From AE-B3B sp964543295 (lineage in GTDB: Bacteria; Aerophobota; Aerophobia; Aerophobales; AE-B3A): 64,000 bases of DNA. How positions within the stretch are numbered: position 1 is the first letter of the stretch; every line of letters begins with the position of its first letter. The position numbers were made by a program, and so were the translations under genes. The notes below the pieces were generated by a model. The model was not told the origin of the DNA, ran no database searches, and saw nothing but the letters and a program-made list of their open reading frames with translations. Positions 18,591 to 26,821 of this stretch are shown one piece after another. The stretch covers positions 1 to 64,000 of the forward strand of contig CAZIXA010000011.1 of NCBI GenBank assembly GCA_964543295.1, in the 5' to 3' direction.

Positions 18591-18665
18591 GTAGCCGCAG
18601 GATTTATCCTGCGCTTATACACAATAGCTTTGCTTTTCTTTACGCAACCTAAAGGTTGCGGCTAC
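18591..18665. repeat. REP-like palindromic element pair
   Basis: GTAGCCGCAGGATTTATCCTGCG (18591-18613; CGCAGGAT pairs with ATCCTGCG) and, inverted, CGCAACCTAAAGGTTGCGGCTAC (18643-18665) share the GTAGCCGCA end and face each other about 30 bases apart. Each is itself a hairpin. This is the architecture of REP/BIME-type dispersed elements. The right unit contains the last three codons and stop of the cupin gene. Confidence 0.7.
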
Positions 18666-19059
18666 TTTTGACCTTTGCTTTACTCAACACATCCTTGTTG
18701 GGAATTACGCAGATAAAACCAAAAGGCTCATCCCCTATATTCTTGAACTGATGGATCTCGTTGGGAGGAACGTAAATAACATCGCCAAAGGAAATCTCTG
18801 TCTCTTTTTCACCAAGCAACACCTTACCTTTTCCTTTCAAAATTATTACTCCATGATCATGGGCATGGTGCCCTAAATCGGTCCAACCACCTGGTTCTAT
18901 TTCAAAATATCTCATAGCAAAATAAGGAGCTTTTTCATTTTCACTTATTAGCCATCGCACGATGGCTCCTTTGATATCTGGGGAATCGTATCCCTGAGGA
19001 ACCACTCCATCCCAATCAAAATTGTCGAGATCACCCTGAAACTTGTGAATTATTCCCAT
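18649..19059 (-). CDS. Cupin-domain protein
   Basis: A 136-residue single-domain cupin. The two metal motifs are visible: GHHAHDHGVIILKGKGKV (about residues 63-80, His-rich first motif) and GDVIYVPPNEIHQFKN (about 92-107, second motif). Such proteins act as sugar isomerases, dioxygenases or sugar-binding proteins. AAGGAGGG lies seven bases before the ATG. The last residues SRNL and the TAG stop are encoded inside a REP-like element, so the native C-terminus was probably altered. It sits between an ADH and a xylulokinase and may act on an intermediate of that pathway. Confidence 0.8.
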   Translation of the reverse strand: MGIIHKFQGDLDNFDWDGVVPQGYDSPDIKGAIVRWLISENEKAPYFAMRYFEIEPGGWTDLGHHAHDHGVIILKGKGKVLLGEKETEISFGDVIYVPPNEIHQFKNIGDEPFGFICVIPNKDVLSKAKVKSSRNL

Positions 19060-19080
19060 CCTAGGCCCTCCTTCCTTAAG

Positions 19081-19212
19081 TTAATTAGGACGCAGATTTT
19101 CGCAGATCTGTGTCCAAAAAGAAATTTCTATAACTTCTGGCTCAAAACTAAGGTTTAGTGAAAATCCAATTTCTGAAAATTTTAGTGATTCTTTAGTCAG
19201 TTTTTTATACTT
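19081..19212 (-). pseudogene. Diverged GxxExxxY-family C-terminal remnant
   Basis: An open stretch ending at TAA (19081) reads KYKKLTKESLKFSEIGFSLN followed by LSFEPEVIEIS. This aligns by eye with the IEVGLLLNFGRKPEFKRF tail of the other copies but is clearly a different, older lineage. Flanking phrases such as CGCAGATxTTCGCAGAT and ATCTGCGTCC are typical of DNA around decayed genes of this family. Confidence 0.4.
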
Positions 19213-19273
19213 AAATCTTCAATAAACTGCGTTCATCTGCGTCCAAAAAGGAAATTCCCATACTATCGAGTTA

Positions 19274-20824
19274 TTAAATAGAATTGGTACTTTCTTTTCT
19301 TAGGATGTCGGCGGTTGTTTTATAGACCGGAGCCAGCCGCTGATAAAGCTGCCGGTAGACTCTATACCAATCATTGTACTCCTTATGCCTTACCTCATTC
19401 GGCTCATCTTCACTTATTACCTTTACCATCTCTTTTACTGCCTGAGTCACAGAATCGTATAGCCCTACCCCAACCCCAGCCAAGATCACAGCTCCCCAGG
19501 CTGCGCCTTCTCCGGGAACAACCTTAAGTATCCTTCTACCCATTACATCAGCTTGTATCTGTCTCCAGAGTTTACTCTTGTTACCTCCCCCTAAAGCACG
19601 CACCTCTCTGGCCTTCACTCCAAGATTTTGAATAACTTCAGCATTCTCTCTAATAGCATAGGCCACTCCTTCCATAATGGACCTGATAAAATGGGCTTTG
19701 GTGTGGTGCATGGAAAAACCATAAAATACCCCTCTGGCGTGTGAGTCCCAGTGAGGACTTCTTTCCCCCATTAAATAAGGCAAAAATACTAGTCCTTCAC
19801 AACCGGCAGGGACCGCAGTCGCCTTCCTACCCAGAATCTCGTATACATCCTCTTTTTGGGATTCGGCCAAATCCTTCTCTTCGCGGCCAAAATTATCTCT
19901 GAACCATTTTAAAGCGTACCCGGTGGATTGCATCACTGCAATAGTTATCCACTTGTCCTCCACCGCGTGATACCAACAAAGAGCCCTAAACCGTGCATCT
20001 GGACGAGGTGAGTGAGTACAAATATAGACAACCCCGGCTGTACCAATTACAGTCACCATCTGTCCTTCCTCTATAATCCCTGCTCCCACAGCTTCAGTGG
20101 CACAGTCCCCACCTCCTGAAATTACAGGAGTTCCCGAGATAAGTCCTGTCTCAGTAGCTGTGGTTCGAGTAATTTTGCCTACTATATCAGTAGAACTGGT
20201 TAACTCTGGTAAAATATCCTTTGGCAAACCAACCTCATGAAGGAGTTCCTCCGACCATCTTCTGTGGGCCACGTCAAAAAGAAGAGTTCCGCTAGCCTCT
20301 GAGGGGTCGGTAGTCATCTCACCGGTTAGTCTAAATTTTATAGAGTCTTTCGCCACCAACACTTTACAACTCCTAGCAAACGTTTCCGGCTCGTTTTCTC
20401 TCACCCAGAGCATCTGAGGAAGAGTGTAGGTGGTAGTGGGGAAATTGGCTGTTTGATCAAAAATAAATTCTGCACCTATCTTTCTTTTCAAACTTTCTAC
20501 CTGCGGACCGCTTCTCTGATCCATCCAGCTTATGGCTGGCCTTAAGGGTCTGCCAGCTTTATCCAGCAAGACATGGGTGTGCATCTGTCCACATAATCCA
20601 ATGGCTTCTATATCAGGTGGGTGGGCTTTAGAAGAAGATAATACACTCTTTATCGATTTCTTAGTTGCATCCCACCAAATCTCGGGATCTTGTTCAACCC
20701 ATCCTGCTCTGGGAGTACTCAGGCCGTACTCCTCATAGGATTTGTACACATTTTTTTTATTGGTATCATACAAAATTACCTTACAGCCTGTCGTCCCCAG
20801 ATCTATCCCCATTAAAAAAGACAA
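19274..20824 (-). CDS. xylB: Xylulokinase (FGGY family)
   Basis: A 516-residue kinase predicted to phosphorylate D-xylulose to xylulose 5-phosphate. Of the five FGGY paralogues it is the closest to true XylB: CGQMHTHVLLD at residues 78-88 is the xylulose-contact motif, followed by RPAISWMDQRS. The phosphate motif is MGIDLGTTGCK (5-15), catalytic Asp240 is in GGGDCATEAVGAG, and the ATPase motif is LGGGNKSKLWRQIQADV. It starts 44 bases after a xylose-isomerase-like TIM-barrel gene, forming an isomerase-kinase pair downstream of a CUT2 transporter. Together they look like a pentose or related ketose pathway. Confidence 0.9.
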   Translation of the reverse strand: MSFLMGIDLGTTGCKVILYDTNKKNVYKSYEEYGLSTPRAGWVEQDPEIWWDATKKSIKSVLSSSKAHPPDIEAIGLCGQMHTHVLLDKAGRPLRPAISWMDQRSGPQVESLKRKIGAEFIFDQTANFPTTTYTLPQMLWVRENEPETFARSCKVLVAKDSIKFRLTGEMTTDPSEASGTLLFDVAHRRWSEELLHEVGLPKDILPELTSSTDIVGKITRTTATETGLISGTPVISGGGDCATEAVGAGIIEEGQMVTVIGTAGVVYICTHSPRPDARFRALCWYHAVEDKWITIAVMQSTGYALKWFRDNFGREEKDLAESQKEDVYEILGRKATAVPAGCEGLVFLPYLMGERSPHWDSHARGVFYGFSMHHTKAHFIRSIMEGVAYAIRENAEVIQNLGVKAREVRALGGGNKSKLWRQIQADVMGRRILKVVPGEGAAWGAVILAGVGVGLYDSVTQAVKEMVKVISEDEPNEVRHKEYNDWYRVYRQLYQRLAPVYKTTADILRKESTNSI

Positions 20825-20868
20825 TTAGCTACCTCTTCTCTAGGAGCAGAATTTCCTTAGAAATTCTG

Positions 20869-21840
20869 CTATTTAAAGATACCTCTAAGTACCTCGGCTG
20901 TCTTAGCAGCATCCCTTTCCTGAACTATGGTGGCTAATCTGTCCACACCCAGCTTGTCAACCAGTCCCATTAAAGTGCGCATGTTCTCTATAGATTGCTG
21001 GCAAGCACTTACCACATCCTCCCGATAGGGATAAACATCGAGAGAAAACCAGCCTTCGTACTTGATTTTCTTTAGCCAGAAGAACAGTTCCAGATAGTCC
21101 CAAAAGTTCACCGAACCCACAATCATGTCATGATCCCATTCCCGGTAATTATCATTGAGGTGAAGGTGAAAAAGCTTTCCCCACCTATCCAGCAAAATCA
21201 AAGATTCTGATGGATTTTCACCACAGAAAAGAGCATGGCCGATATCAAGCGTTACTCCCACATTTTTTAGATTTACAGCATTAGCCAGCAGCACTGCTTT
21301 GCCCACTGTACTAATGAATATATGAGTTCGGGGTTCTTTTATTTTATACTCTACGGCTACTTTAACCTCTGGTTGATACTCTGCACAAGTTTTTATCCCT
21401 TCGATCAACCAATCCCAACTAACCTTATAGTCTGTTTGAAATAGATAGTCATAGCCATCTTGCCCCAGCCATAGGTTGACTTGAGGACACTCTAGCTGTC
21501 TCGATACATCCATTGCTCTTTTGGTAAGCTGAATAGCATCTTCCCTTATCTTTCTGTCCGAGGAGGTGAAAGAGCCATGCATCCATTTGGGGTCGCAGAA
21601 ATGATCCGCGATCACTGAGGCAACTTTTAAGTTATGCCTCTTAAGAAGACCCTTAAATTTATCGATTTCCTTGTCTCTAAAATCAACTGGATACATTACC
21701 TCCAGGCCCTGAATCTGTTTTATCTTGGAGGCCTCTTCCATCTTCTCCTCCAGGGTTCTAGATCCATGGTAGGTCGTGAATCGGTCTGAAAGTTTCCCAA
21801 ACAACCATAAGCCAACAGCAACTTTTTCTTTATCCATCAT
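20869..21840 (-). CDS. TIM-barrel sugar isomerase/epimerase (xylose-isomerase-like)
   Basis: A 323-residue AP-endonuclease-2/xylose-isomerase-like barrel. Metal- and substrate-binding segments are visible: WLGQDGYDYLFQTDY, VAVEYKIKEPRTH (metal Glu), TLDIGHALFCGENP (Asp/His) and HLHLNDNYREWDHDM. The GQDGYDY and ExKxxEPR motifs recall the L-rhamnose-isomerase (RhaI) and related non-classical isomerases. It likely interconverts an aldose and a ketose that the adjacent XylB-type kinase then phosphorylates. The start has CTTCCTCC (complement of GGAGGAAG) upstream. Exact substrate is not determined. Confidence 0.85.
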   Translation of the reverse strand: MMDKEKVAVGLWLFGKLSDRFTTYHGSRTLEEKMEEASKIKQIQGLEVMYPVDFRDKEIDKFKGLLKRHNLKVASVIADHFCDPKWMHGSFTSSDRKIREDAIQLTKRAMDVSRQLECPQVNLWLGQDGYDYLFQTDYKVSWDWLIEGIKTCAEYQPEVKVAVEYKIKEPRTHIFISTVGKAVLLANAVNLKNVGVTLDIGHALFCGENPSESLILLDRWGKLFHLHLNDNYREWDHDMIVGSVNFWDYLELFFWLKKIKYEGWFSLDVYPYREDVVSACQQSIENMRTLMGLVDKLGVDRLATIVQERDAAKTAEVLRGIFK

Positions 21841-21971
21841 CTTCCTCCTTTTTTAACAAGAAATATCTCGGGACCCTTCCCCTCGATACCCGTTTAAATC
21901 TTCTCAATACTAATAAACCAATCTTCCTTTGTCTCAGCCAGTAAGTCTCTCATCATCACCAATCAATCGTC

Positions 21972-22709
21972 TCACGGTACCAGCGCCACAGCTCGTACCC
22001 ATCCCGCACTAGCTCCCTCGATCTTTATTGGAAAAACGGCGACCTTGAATCCATAAGGTTTCGGAATTTTGTCTAGATTCGCCAACTGCTCAATTTGACA
22101 ATATTCCTTTTCTCTCCCTGCAAAGTGGGCCTGGAACAGATCTTTCAGATCTTCTTCCGGGGCAAGTTTTCTATCAAGACCGTATCCATCCATACCGATT
22201 ATCTTTACACCCTGTTCAATAATCCACTTAATAGCTTCTCTGCTTACTCCAGGATGTACACTCCCGTAATCTGGCTTGTTGAAATGTTTATCAGCATCGG
22301 TCCTGATAAGAACGATATCTTTTGCTTTAATCTCATAGTCTATTTCAGAAAGAGCATTCTTAAGATCAGAGACGGTAATTAGCTGGCCGGCTTTCTTTCG
22401 GGTAAGATCAAGGACAACTCCATCTGCATAACACCAATCCAGCGGTATCTCATCGATTGTTTTGGCAGATCTGCCGTCAGTAGTAGGGCCGAAATGCCAG
22501 GGAGCCACCAGATGTGTACCAGTGTGGGTAGTTAGCTTTACCTCTTCCCAGGCAAAACCTATTTTTCCGGGAAACTCATCAACTCCCCTGCCCATGAGTT
22601 TACCCACATACTTAGCACCTGAGCGATGTTTCAAATAAAAGATCCTTGGAGGCCAGGGATCAAAAGAATAATTCTCTAGAGGAACACTAAGATCTATTAT
22701 CTTCATCAT
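21972..22709 (-). CDS. Cyclase-family (kynurenine-formamidase-like) metal hydrolase
   Basis: A 245-residue cyclase-fold protein. The family signature HxGTHxDxPxH appears as HTGTHLVAPWH (His62 to His72), so the usual metal-binding Asp is Val68. The rest of the fold is intact: SVHPGVSREAIKWI, GMDGYGLDR, and the C-terminal FKVAVFPIKIEGASAGWVRA. Family members hydrolyse formamides, lactones or isatin with Mn or Zn. The Asp loss implies altered metal binding or chemistry. It lies between the CUT2 permease and the TIM-barrel isomerase on the same strand, so a sugar-lactone role is possible, but that is inference. Confidence 0.82.
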   Translation of the reverse strand: MMKIIDLSVPLENYSFDPWPPRIFYLKHRSGAKYVGKLMGRGVDEFPGKIGFAWEEVKLTTHTGTHLVAPWHFGPTTDGRSAKTIDEIPLDWCYADGVVLDLTRKKAGQLITVSDLKNALSEIDYEIKAKDIVLIRTDADKHFNKPDYGSVHPGVSREAIKWIIEQGVKIIGMDGYGLDRKLAPEEDLKDLFQAHFAGREKEYCQIEQLANLDKIPKPYGFKVAVFPIKIEGASAGWVRAVALVP

Positions 22710-22751
22710 GGTTCAACCTTACCTTACTCATCCAAGGAGATTTTCCTCCAT

Positions 22752-23753
22752 CTATTTAGCGTATTTTACTCCTCTGGAAAGAGATAAGGCTGCTACTGCC
22801 AGTATTATGCCTTTGAAAACATACTGGTAAAATCCTGAAACACGAAGTAGATTTAACAAATTCCCCAATATGGTTATAACTAGAGCCCCCATAAAGGCCC
22901 CTCCCACAGATCCTACACCCCCGGTAAAGCTTATACCGCCAAGAACAGCCGAACCTATAGCATCAAGTTCATACCCTTGTCCCACATTAGGATATGCTGA
23001 ATCCATTCGTGCGGTCAGCATTATCCCTCCTACTGCGGCACAGAATCCGGAGAAGGCAAAGGCAAATAGTTTGACTCTATCCACATTTACTCCTAGATAC
23101 CTGGTAGCTTCTTCATGTCCACCAATAGCATGAATGTGTTGACCGGTTCGGGTCCAGGACAGTATCAGTTGACCGATTACGAACATGCCAATCATAATGA
23201 GCGTAAGCACAGAGATGGGACCCAAATATCGGGCAATCATTCTGAATTCAGGAGGAAACATGGATATGGGAACTCCCTTTGTATATATTAGGGCTAGACC
23301 CCGCGCTATAGCCATCATAGCCAGAGTAGCGATGAAAGAAGGGATTTTAACCCTGGTCACCAGAAGACCACTGGTTAGACCGCAAAGAGTTCCCACACCC
23401 AGTCCGACGAGTACAGCCAGGTAAACAGGCAAATTCATCCATTTCATGCATCCAGCTATTAAAACGCTCACCAAGGCTAACACAGATCCCAGGGAAAGAT
23501 CAATTCCTCCCGTTAAGATAACGTAGGCTTCGCCCATGGCTAATATGGCAATAATGGAAACCTGAGTGAAAATATTTTTGATATTGGTCCCGGTAAAGAA
23601 GTAAGGAGAAATCAAAGAGGAGATCAAGATAATCCCCAGCAATGCCACTAATGAAGGAGCTTCTCGAAATTGACTAAATTTTCTCAAACCACCAGTTACA
23701 CGGGTACAGCAGTTTTTGAAGCCTCTGACTATTTCTAGTTTGTCTTGTTTCAA
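22752..23753 (-). CDS. CUT2 ABC sugar transporter permease (RbsC type)
   Basis: A 333-residue permease of the ribose/xylose/galactose family with roughly eight to ten hydrophobic segments. Diagnostic segments are GIDLSLGSVLALVSV, VKIPSFIATLAMMAIARG and AIGSAVLGGISFTGGVGSVG. It works as a homodimer with the ATPase encoded immediately upstream, overlapping by four bases (23750-23753). The binding protein gene is first in the operon. The substrate is probably a pentose or polyol given the isomerase and xylulokinase that follow. Confidence 0.92.
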   Translation of the reverse strand: MKQDKLEIVRGFKNCCTRVTGGLRKFSQFREAPSLVALLGIILISSLISPYFFTGTNIKNIFTQVSIIAILAMGEAYVILTGGIDLSLGSVLALVSVLIAGCMKWMNLPVYLAVLVGLGVGTLCGLTSGLLVTRVKIPSFIATLAMMAIARGLALIYTKGVPISMFPPEFRMIARYLGPISVLTLIMIGMFVIGQLILSWTRTGQHIHAIGGHEEATRYLGVNVDRVKLFAFAFSGFCAAVGGIMLTARMDSAYPNVGQGYELDAIGSAVLGGISFTGGVGSVGGAFMGALVITILGNLLNLLRVSGFYQYVFKGIILAVAALSLSRGVKYAK

Positions 23754-24493
23754 TCCATCCCTACCATCAAATCTATAATTTCTTCGGGGGTAGTATCTTT
23801 AGTAATTCTCTCTCCCACCCATCTTCCAGTCCTTAAGATAATAATTCGATCGGTCACGGCAAAAATATTGGGGAGCCGATGACTGATAAGTATTATAGAA
23901 ATACCCCTTTCTTCAAGTTCTCTTACCAGCTCCAGTACCTTCTTTATCCCCTTGACTGACAAAGCAGCCGTAGGCTCATCCATAATAACTACTCTAGGAG
24001 TGAAGAAAATAGCTCTTCCTACAGCTACTGCCTGCTGCTGTCCCCCGGAAAGACCTCCACTGCTTAGTTTGGTCGAACGAATATCCACATCGAGTCGCCC
24101 TATTGCCTGACGAGATTGTTCTATCATTTTTCTCTTGTCCAGTATTTTAATTCCCAGAAAGCTTTTGACCGGTTCTCTTCCCAGGAAAATGTTGCCGGCA
24201 ATACTGAGATTGGGTACAATGGCAAGATCCTGATAGATCATCTCGATTCCCAGCCTTCTCGAATCTGCTGGAGAGGCAAATTCTACCCTTTTACCTTCCA
24301 TAAAGATTTTTCCCTCGTCAGGAATGTATACACCACTCAGGATCTTCACCAGAGTCGACTTTCCGGCAGCATTGTCACCCACCAGGCCCAGAACTTCCCC
24401 ATGATTTAGTTCTAGATCCACTCCTTGCAGTGCTTTGATGGCACCAAAGCTTTTGGATATACCTCTCATTTCTACCAAAGGAATTTCTGCCAC
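23750..24493 (-). CDS. CUT2 ABC sugar transporter ATPase, single-domain type
   Basis: A 247-residue ATPase. Walker A is GDNAAGKST (near 38-46), the signature is LSGGQQQAVAVGRA, Walker B is VVIMDEPTAAL, and the H-loop is ISHRLPNIFAVTDRI. Classical RbsA/XylG proteins are about 500 residues with two ABC domains. This one has a single domain, as in FrcA of rhizobia, and must dimerise. It overlaps the permease gene by four bases and follows the binding-protein gene, with an 11-bp hairpin between. Confidence 0.92.
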   Translation of the reverse strand: MAEIPLVEMRGISKSFGAIKALQGVDLELNHGEVLGLVGDNAAGKSTLVKILSGVYIPDEGKIFMEGKRVEFASPADSRRLGIEMIYQDLAIVPNLSIAGNIFLGREPVKSFLGIKILDKRKMIEQSRQAIGRLDVDIRSTKLSSGGLSGGQQQAVAVGRAIFFTPRVVIMDEPTAALSVKGIKKVLELVRELEERGISIILISHRLPNIFAVTDRIIILRTGRWVGERITKDTTPEEIIDLMVGMD

Positions 24494-24546
24494 CCTGACC
24501 TCCTTACCCTCCTATCAACTTATAAACGCTATGTTTAACAGTGTAA

Positions 24547-24572
24547 GGGGAAGGTAAGAAATTACCTTCCCC
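24547..24572 (-). terminator. Intergenic hairpin after the CUT2 binding-protein gene
   Basis: GGGGAAGGTAA (24547-24557) and TTACCTTCCCC (24562-24572) form a perfect 11-bp stem with a four-base loop, between the binding-protein stop (24600) and the ATPase start (24493). With no U-run it is more likely an mRNA stabiliser or partial attenuator than a full terminator. Confidence 0.7.
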
Positions 24573-24599
24573 CATTGTTGACTAACTGAACTCCGGGCT

Positions 24600-25634
24600 C
24601 TACTTGGATGGAAGCGCTGATGGAGTCCTGGTTAAACTATCCACTAACTGTTTGAAAGGTAAAATCATGACCGTAGGTGTTTTTATAAAGATTCCCCCAG
24701 TTGGTTCATACACAGGAGTACCTGGCGGTGGGGTCCATCCTTCTCTTACGTATCTTGCCATAGCCTCCACTCCCCAGTAGCCCATAACATACGGTGATTG
24801 GGCAACGGTGACGTACATTTCACCCCTCTCAACCGCAGCCACAGCAGGATCAATGGCATCAAATCCCACTATGATTACTCCGTCGGGAAATCCAATCTTT
24901 ACACCCGCTCCTTTCAATGCTTCCAGTGCTCCCAATGCCATATCATCATTTCCCGTAATGACTGCATCTATATCGCTGGTAGTGGCCAGGATATCTTCCA
25001 TAACCTTCATTCCAGTGGGCTTATTAAACTGTGCTGTCAAATCAGCAACTATTTCTACAGTATTATTTTTTACTAGCGGATCCAGTACATTATGGACACC
25101 CTCTGACCTCTCCATGGCAGAAGAAGCTCCGGGAGTTCCCCAAAGATGTACAACTCTCCAGGGTTTTGACTTTCCTGAGGCCTCAAGGGCTTTCAACAGG
25201 GTCTTCGCTCCTTCTTCGGCTGCTTTTACATTGCTGGTGCCGATATAGCATACCCGATCTCCTCCCACAACGTCCCTATCCAGACTGAACACCGGTATTC
25301 CTGCTGCATTTGCCTTTTTGACAGCCGGTACCAATGCCTCTGCAGAAACCGGGTTAAGCAATATGGCATCGTATTTGGCAGCGATAGCATCTTCAACCTG
25401 GGAGGTCTGTAATCCTGGTTTATTTTCCCCATTGTAAGGCGTAACCTCCACATTGAATTCCTTGCCCGCTTGCTTGGCTCCATCTATCATGGCTCCAAAG
25501 AAGGGGAAGGCCATATCGCAGATGAGAAGCGCTGCTTTGAGCGGCTTTTCTGCCCGGGCTACCGGAGCTGACATACCGAAAGCAAGCATCAAACCAACAA
25601 TCACCACTAAACTGACTAGAGTTCTAGCCTTCAT
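24600..25634 (-). CDS. CUT2 ABC transporter sugar-binding protein (RbsB type)
   Basis: A 344-residue periplasmic-binding-protein-like I receptor. It has a signal peptide (MKARTLVSLVVIVGLMLAFG, cleavage near ARA-EK) without a lipobox. Family landmarks are AALLICDMAFPFFGAMIDGA, DAILLNPVSAEALVPAVKKA, IPVFSLDRDVVGG and VITGNDDMALGALEALKGAG. AAGGAGGAAG precedes the ATG. It delivers a sugar to the permease/ATPase pair encoded downstream. It could be co-transcribed with the ADH upstream, which ends 132 bases away. The ligand is unknown. Confidence 0.92.
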   Translation of the reverse strand: MKARTLVSLVVIVGLMLAFGMSAPVARAEKPLKAALLICDMAFPFFGAMIDGAKQAGKEFNVEVTPYNGENKPGLQTSQVEDAIAAKYDAILLNPVSAEALVPAVKKANAAGIPVFSLDRDVVGGDRVCYIGTSNVKAAEEGAKTLLKALEASGKSKPWRVVHLWGTPGASSAMERSEGVHNVLDPLVKNNTVEIVADLTAQFNKPTGMKVMEDILATTSDIDAVITGNDDMALGALEALKGAGVKIGFPDGVIIVGFDAIDPAVAAVERGEMYVTVAQSPYVMGYWGVEAMARYVREGWTPPPGTPVYEPTGGIFIKTPTVMILPFKQLVDSLTRTPSALPSK

Positions 25635-25766
25635 ACTCTTCCTCCTTTATATGTCTTAATCTCAAGATCTTCCCCAAGGAAGATCTCTTCCATTTATGTC
25701 CAAAGAGGGCCTATCTCAGTTGTAGATCACCACCTCCTTCCTTTAAGATTTTGACCCCCTTTTCTT

Positions 25767-26804
25767 CTAAGGGACTATGGCTATCTTAATTCCAGCCTGA
25801 TGAAGATGCATCTCGAGGGCCTTTACTGTCTCACTAAGGGGGACCTCGTCGGTCACCAGTAAATCCTCCGGCATCATGCGACGAGTAATCAAATCATAGG
25901 CTATCTTTACATGACGTGGTGTAGTATGAAAAACACCTTTTAAAGTGAGCTGGGAGTAATGCAGAAGTTCTGTACCTACCGTGATAGTGGTACCGGCTTT
26001 GCAGCCCCCAAAAAGAAGAACCTTCCCTGCTTTTCTTGCCATGAGTATGGTCATCTCCCAGACTTTAGGGAATCCAGTTGCCTCTATGGCTACATCCACT
26101 CCCCTTTTGTCTTCTGTGAGCTCTTGTACTGAGGCTACTTGATCTTTTGCGGGGGAGACATTTATCGTCTCGTCAGCTCCTATCTTTCGGGCGACAGCAA
26201 GCCTTTGCTCCGATAGATCACAGCTAATCACTCTTGCCCCTTTGAGTTTGGCCAATCTTACAAACATAAGACCAATGGGCCCGGCACCATTTATAACCAC
26301 CGAATCACCTAATTGAATGCCAATCTCATCAGTGCCATAAACTACACAAGACAAAGGTTCTAAAAGCGCGGCTGCCTTATAGGAAATTTCATCGGGGATC
26401 TCAAATAGGTTCTGCTCAACAATAGCTGAGGGAACCTTAATATATTCGGCATAGGCACCTAACAATAAATTATCCATCAGATACTCACACATGCTGTGAT
26501 AACCTTTCTTGCAATAATAACATCTCCCGCAGGGTGCAGTATTATGCCCCACTACCCTCATCCCTTCCTTGAATCCAGAGACATTTTCTCCCATTTCAAC
26601 CACATCCCCGGCCCACTCGTGGCCGAAAAGGCAGGGAGGCTTAAATAAAGAATAGCCCCTGCGATAACTTTTAACATCTGTTCCACAGGTCAAGGCTGTC
26701 TTGACCTTCACCAGAATTTCCTTATCCCCTACACGAGGTATTTCAACTTCCTCAATCCGAACATCTCCCGCAGCATAAAACATAGCCGCTTTCATTTTTT
26801 CCAT
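25767..26804 (-). CDS. Zn-dependent medium-chain dehydrogenase
   Basis: A 345-residue MDR enzyme. Catalytic zinc segment CGTDVKSY and GHEWAG, structural zinc CGRCYYCKKGYHSMC, and NAD-binding loop GAGPIG are all present. The Tyr/Arg-rich stretch after the first zinc ligand (CGTDVKSYRRGY) is like uncharacterised alcohol/sorbitol dehydrogenases. It follows an FGGY kinase by 17 bases and forms a block with that kinase and a tetritol-dehydrogenase-like gene (29429 to 25767). It likely oxidises a polyol to a ketose. ATG at 26804 has GGAAGGAG ten bases upstream. Confidence 0.88.
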   Translation of the reverse strand: MEKMKAAMFYAAGDVRIEEVEIPRVGDKEILVKVKTALTCGTDVKSYRRGYSLFKPPCLFGHEWAGDVVEMGENVSGFKEGMRVVGHNTAPCGRCYYCKKGYHSMCEYLMDNLLLGAYAEYIKVPSAIVEQNLFEIPDEISYKAAALLEPLSCVVYGTDEIGIQLGDSVVINGAGPIGLMFVRLAKLKGARVISCDLSEQRLAVARKIGADETINVSPAKDQVASVQELTEDKRGVDVAIEATGFPKVWEMTILMARKAGKVLLFGGCKAGTTITVGTELLHYSQLTLKGVFHTTPRHVKIAYDLITRRMMPEDLLVTDEVPLSETVKALEMHLHQAGIKIAIVP

Positions 26805-26821
26805 TCTCTAAAAACTCCTTC

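Noticed and set aside
17504..18622. Longer start for the Zn dehydrogenase at 18622
   Set aside because: It would translate a REP-like repeat; GGGAGGT precedes the ATG at 18532.
23750..24493. Truncated RbsA as a broken gene
   Set aside because: Single-domain CUT2 ATPases such as FrcA are known, and all motifs and gene overlaps are intact.
24808..25248. A 146-codon plus-strand open frame
   Set aside because: It is a shadow of the RbsB-type gene on the other strand.
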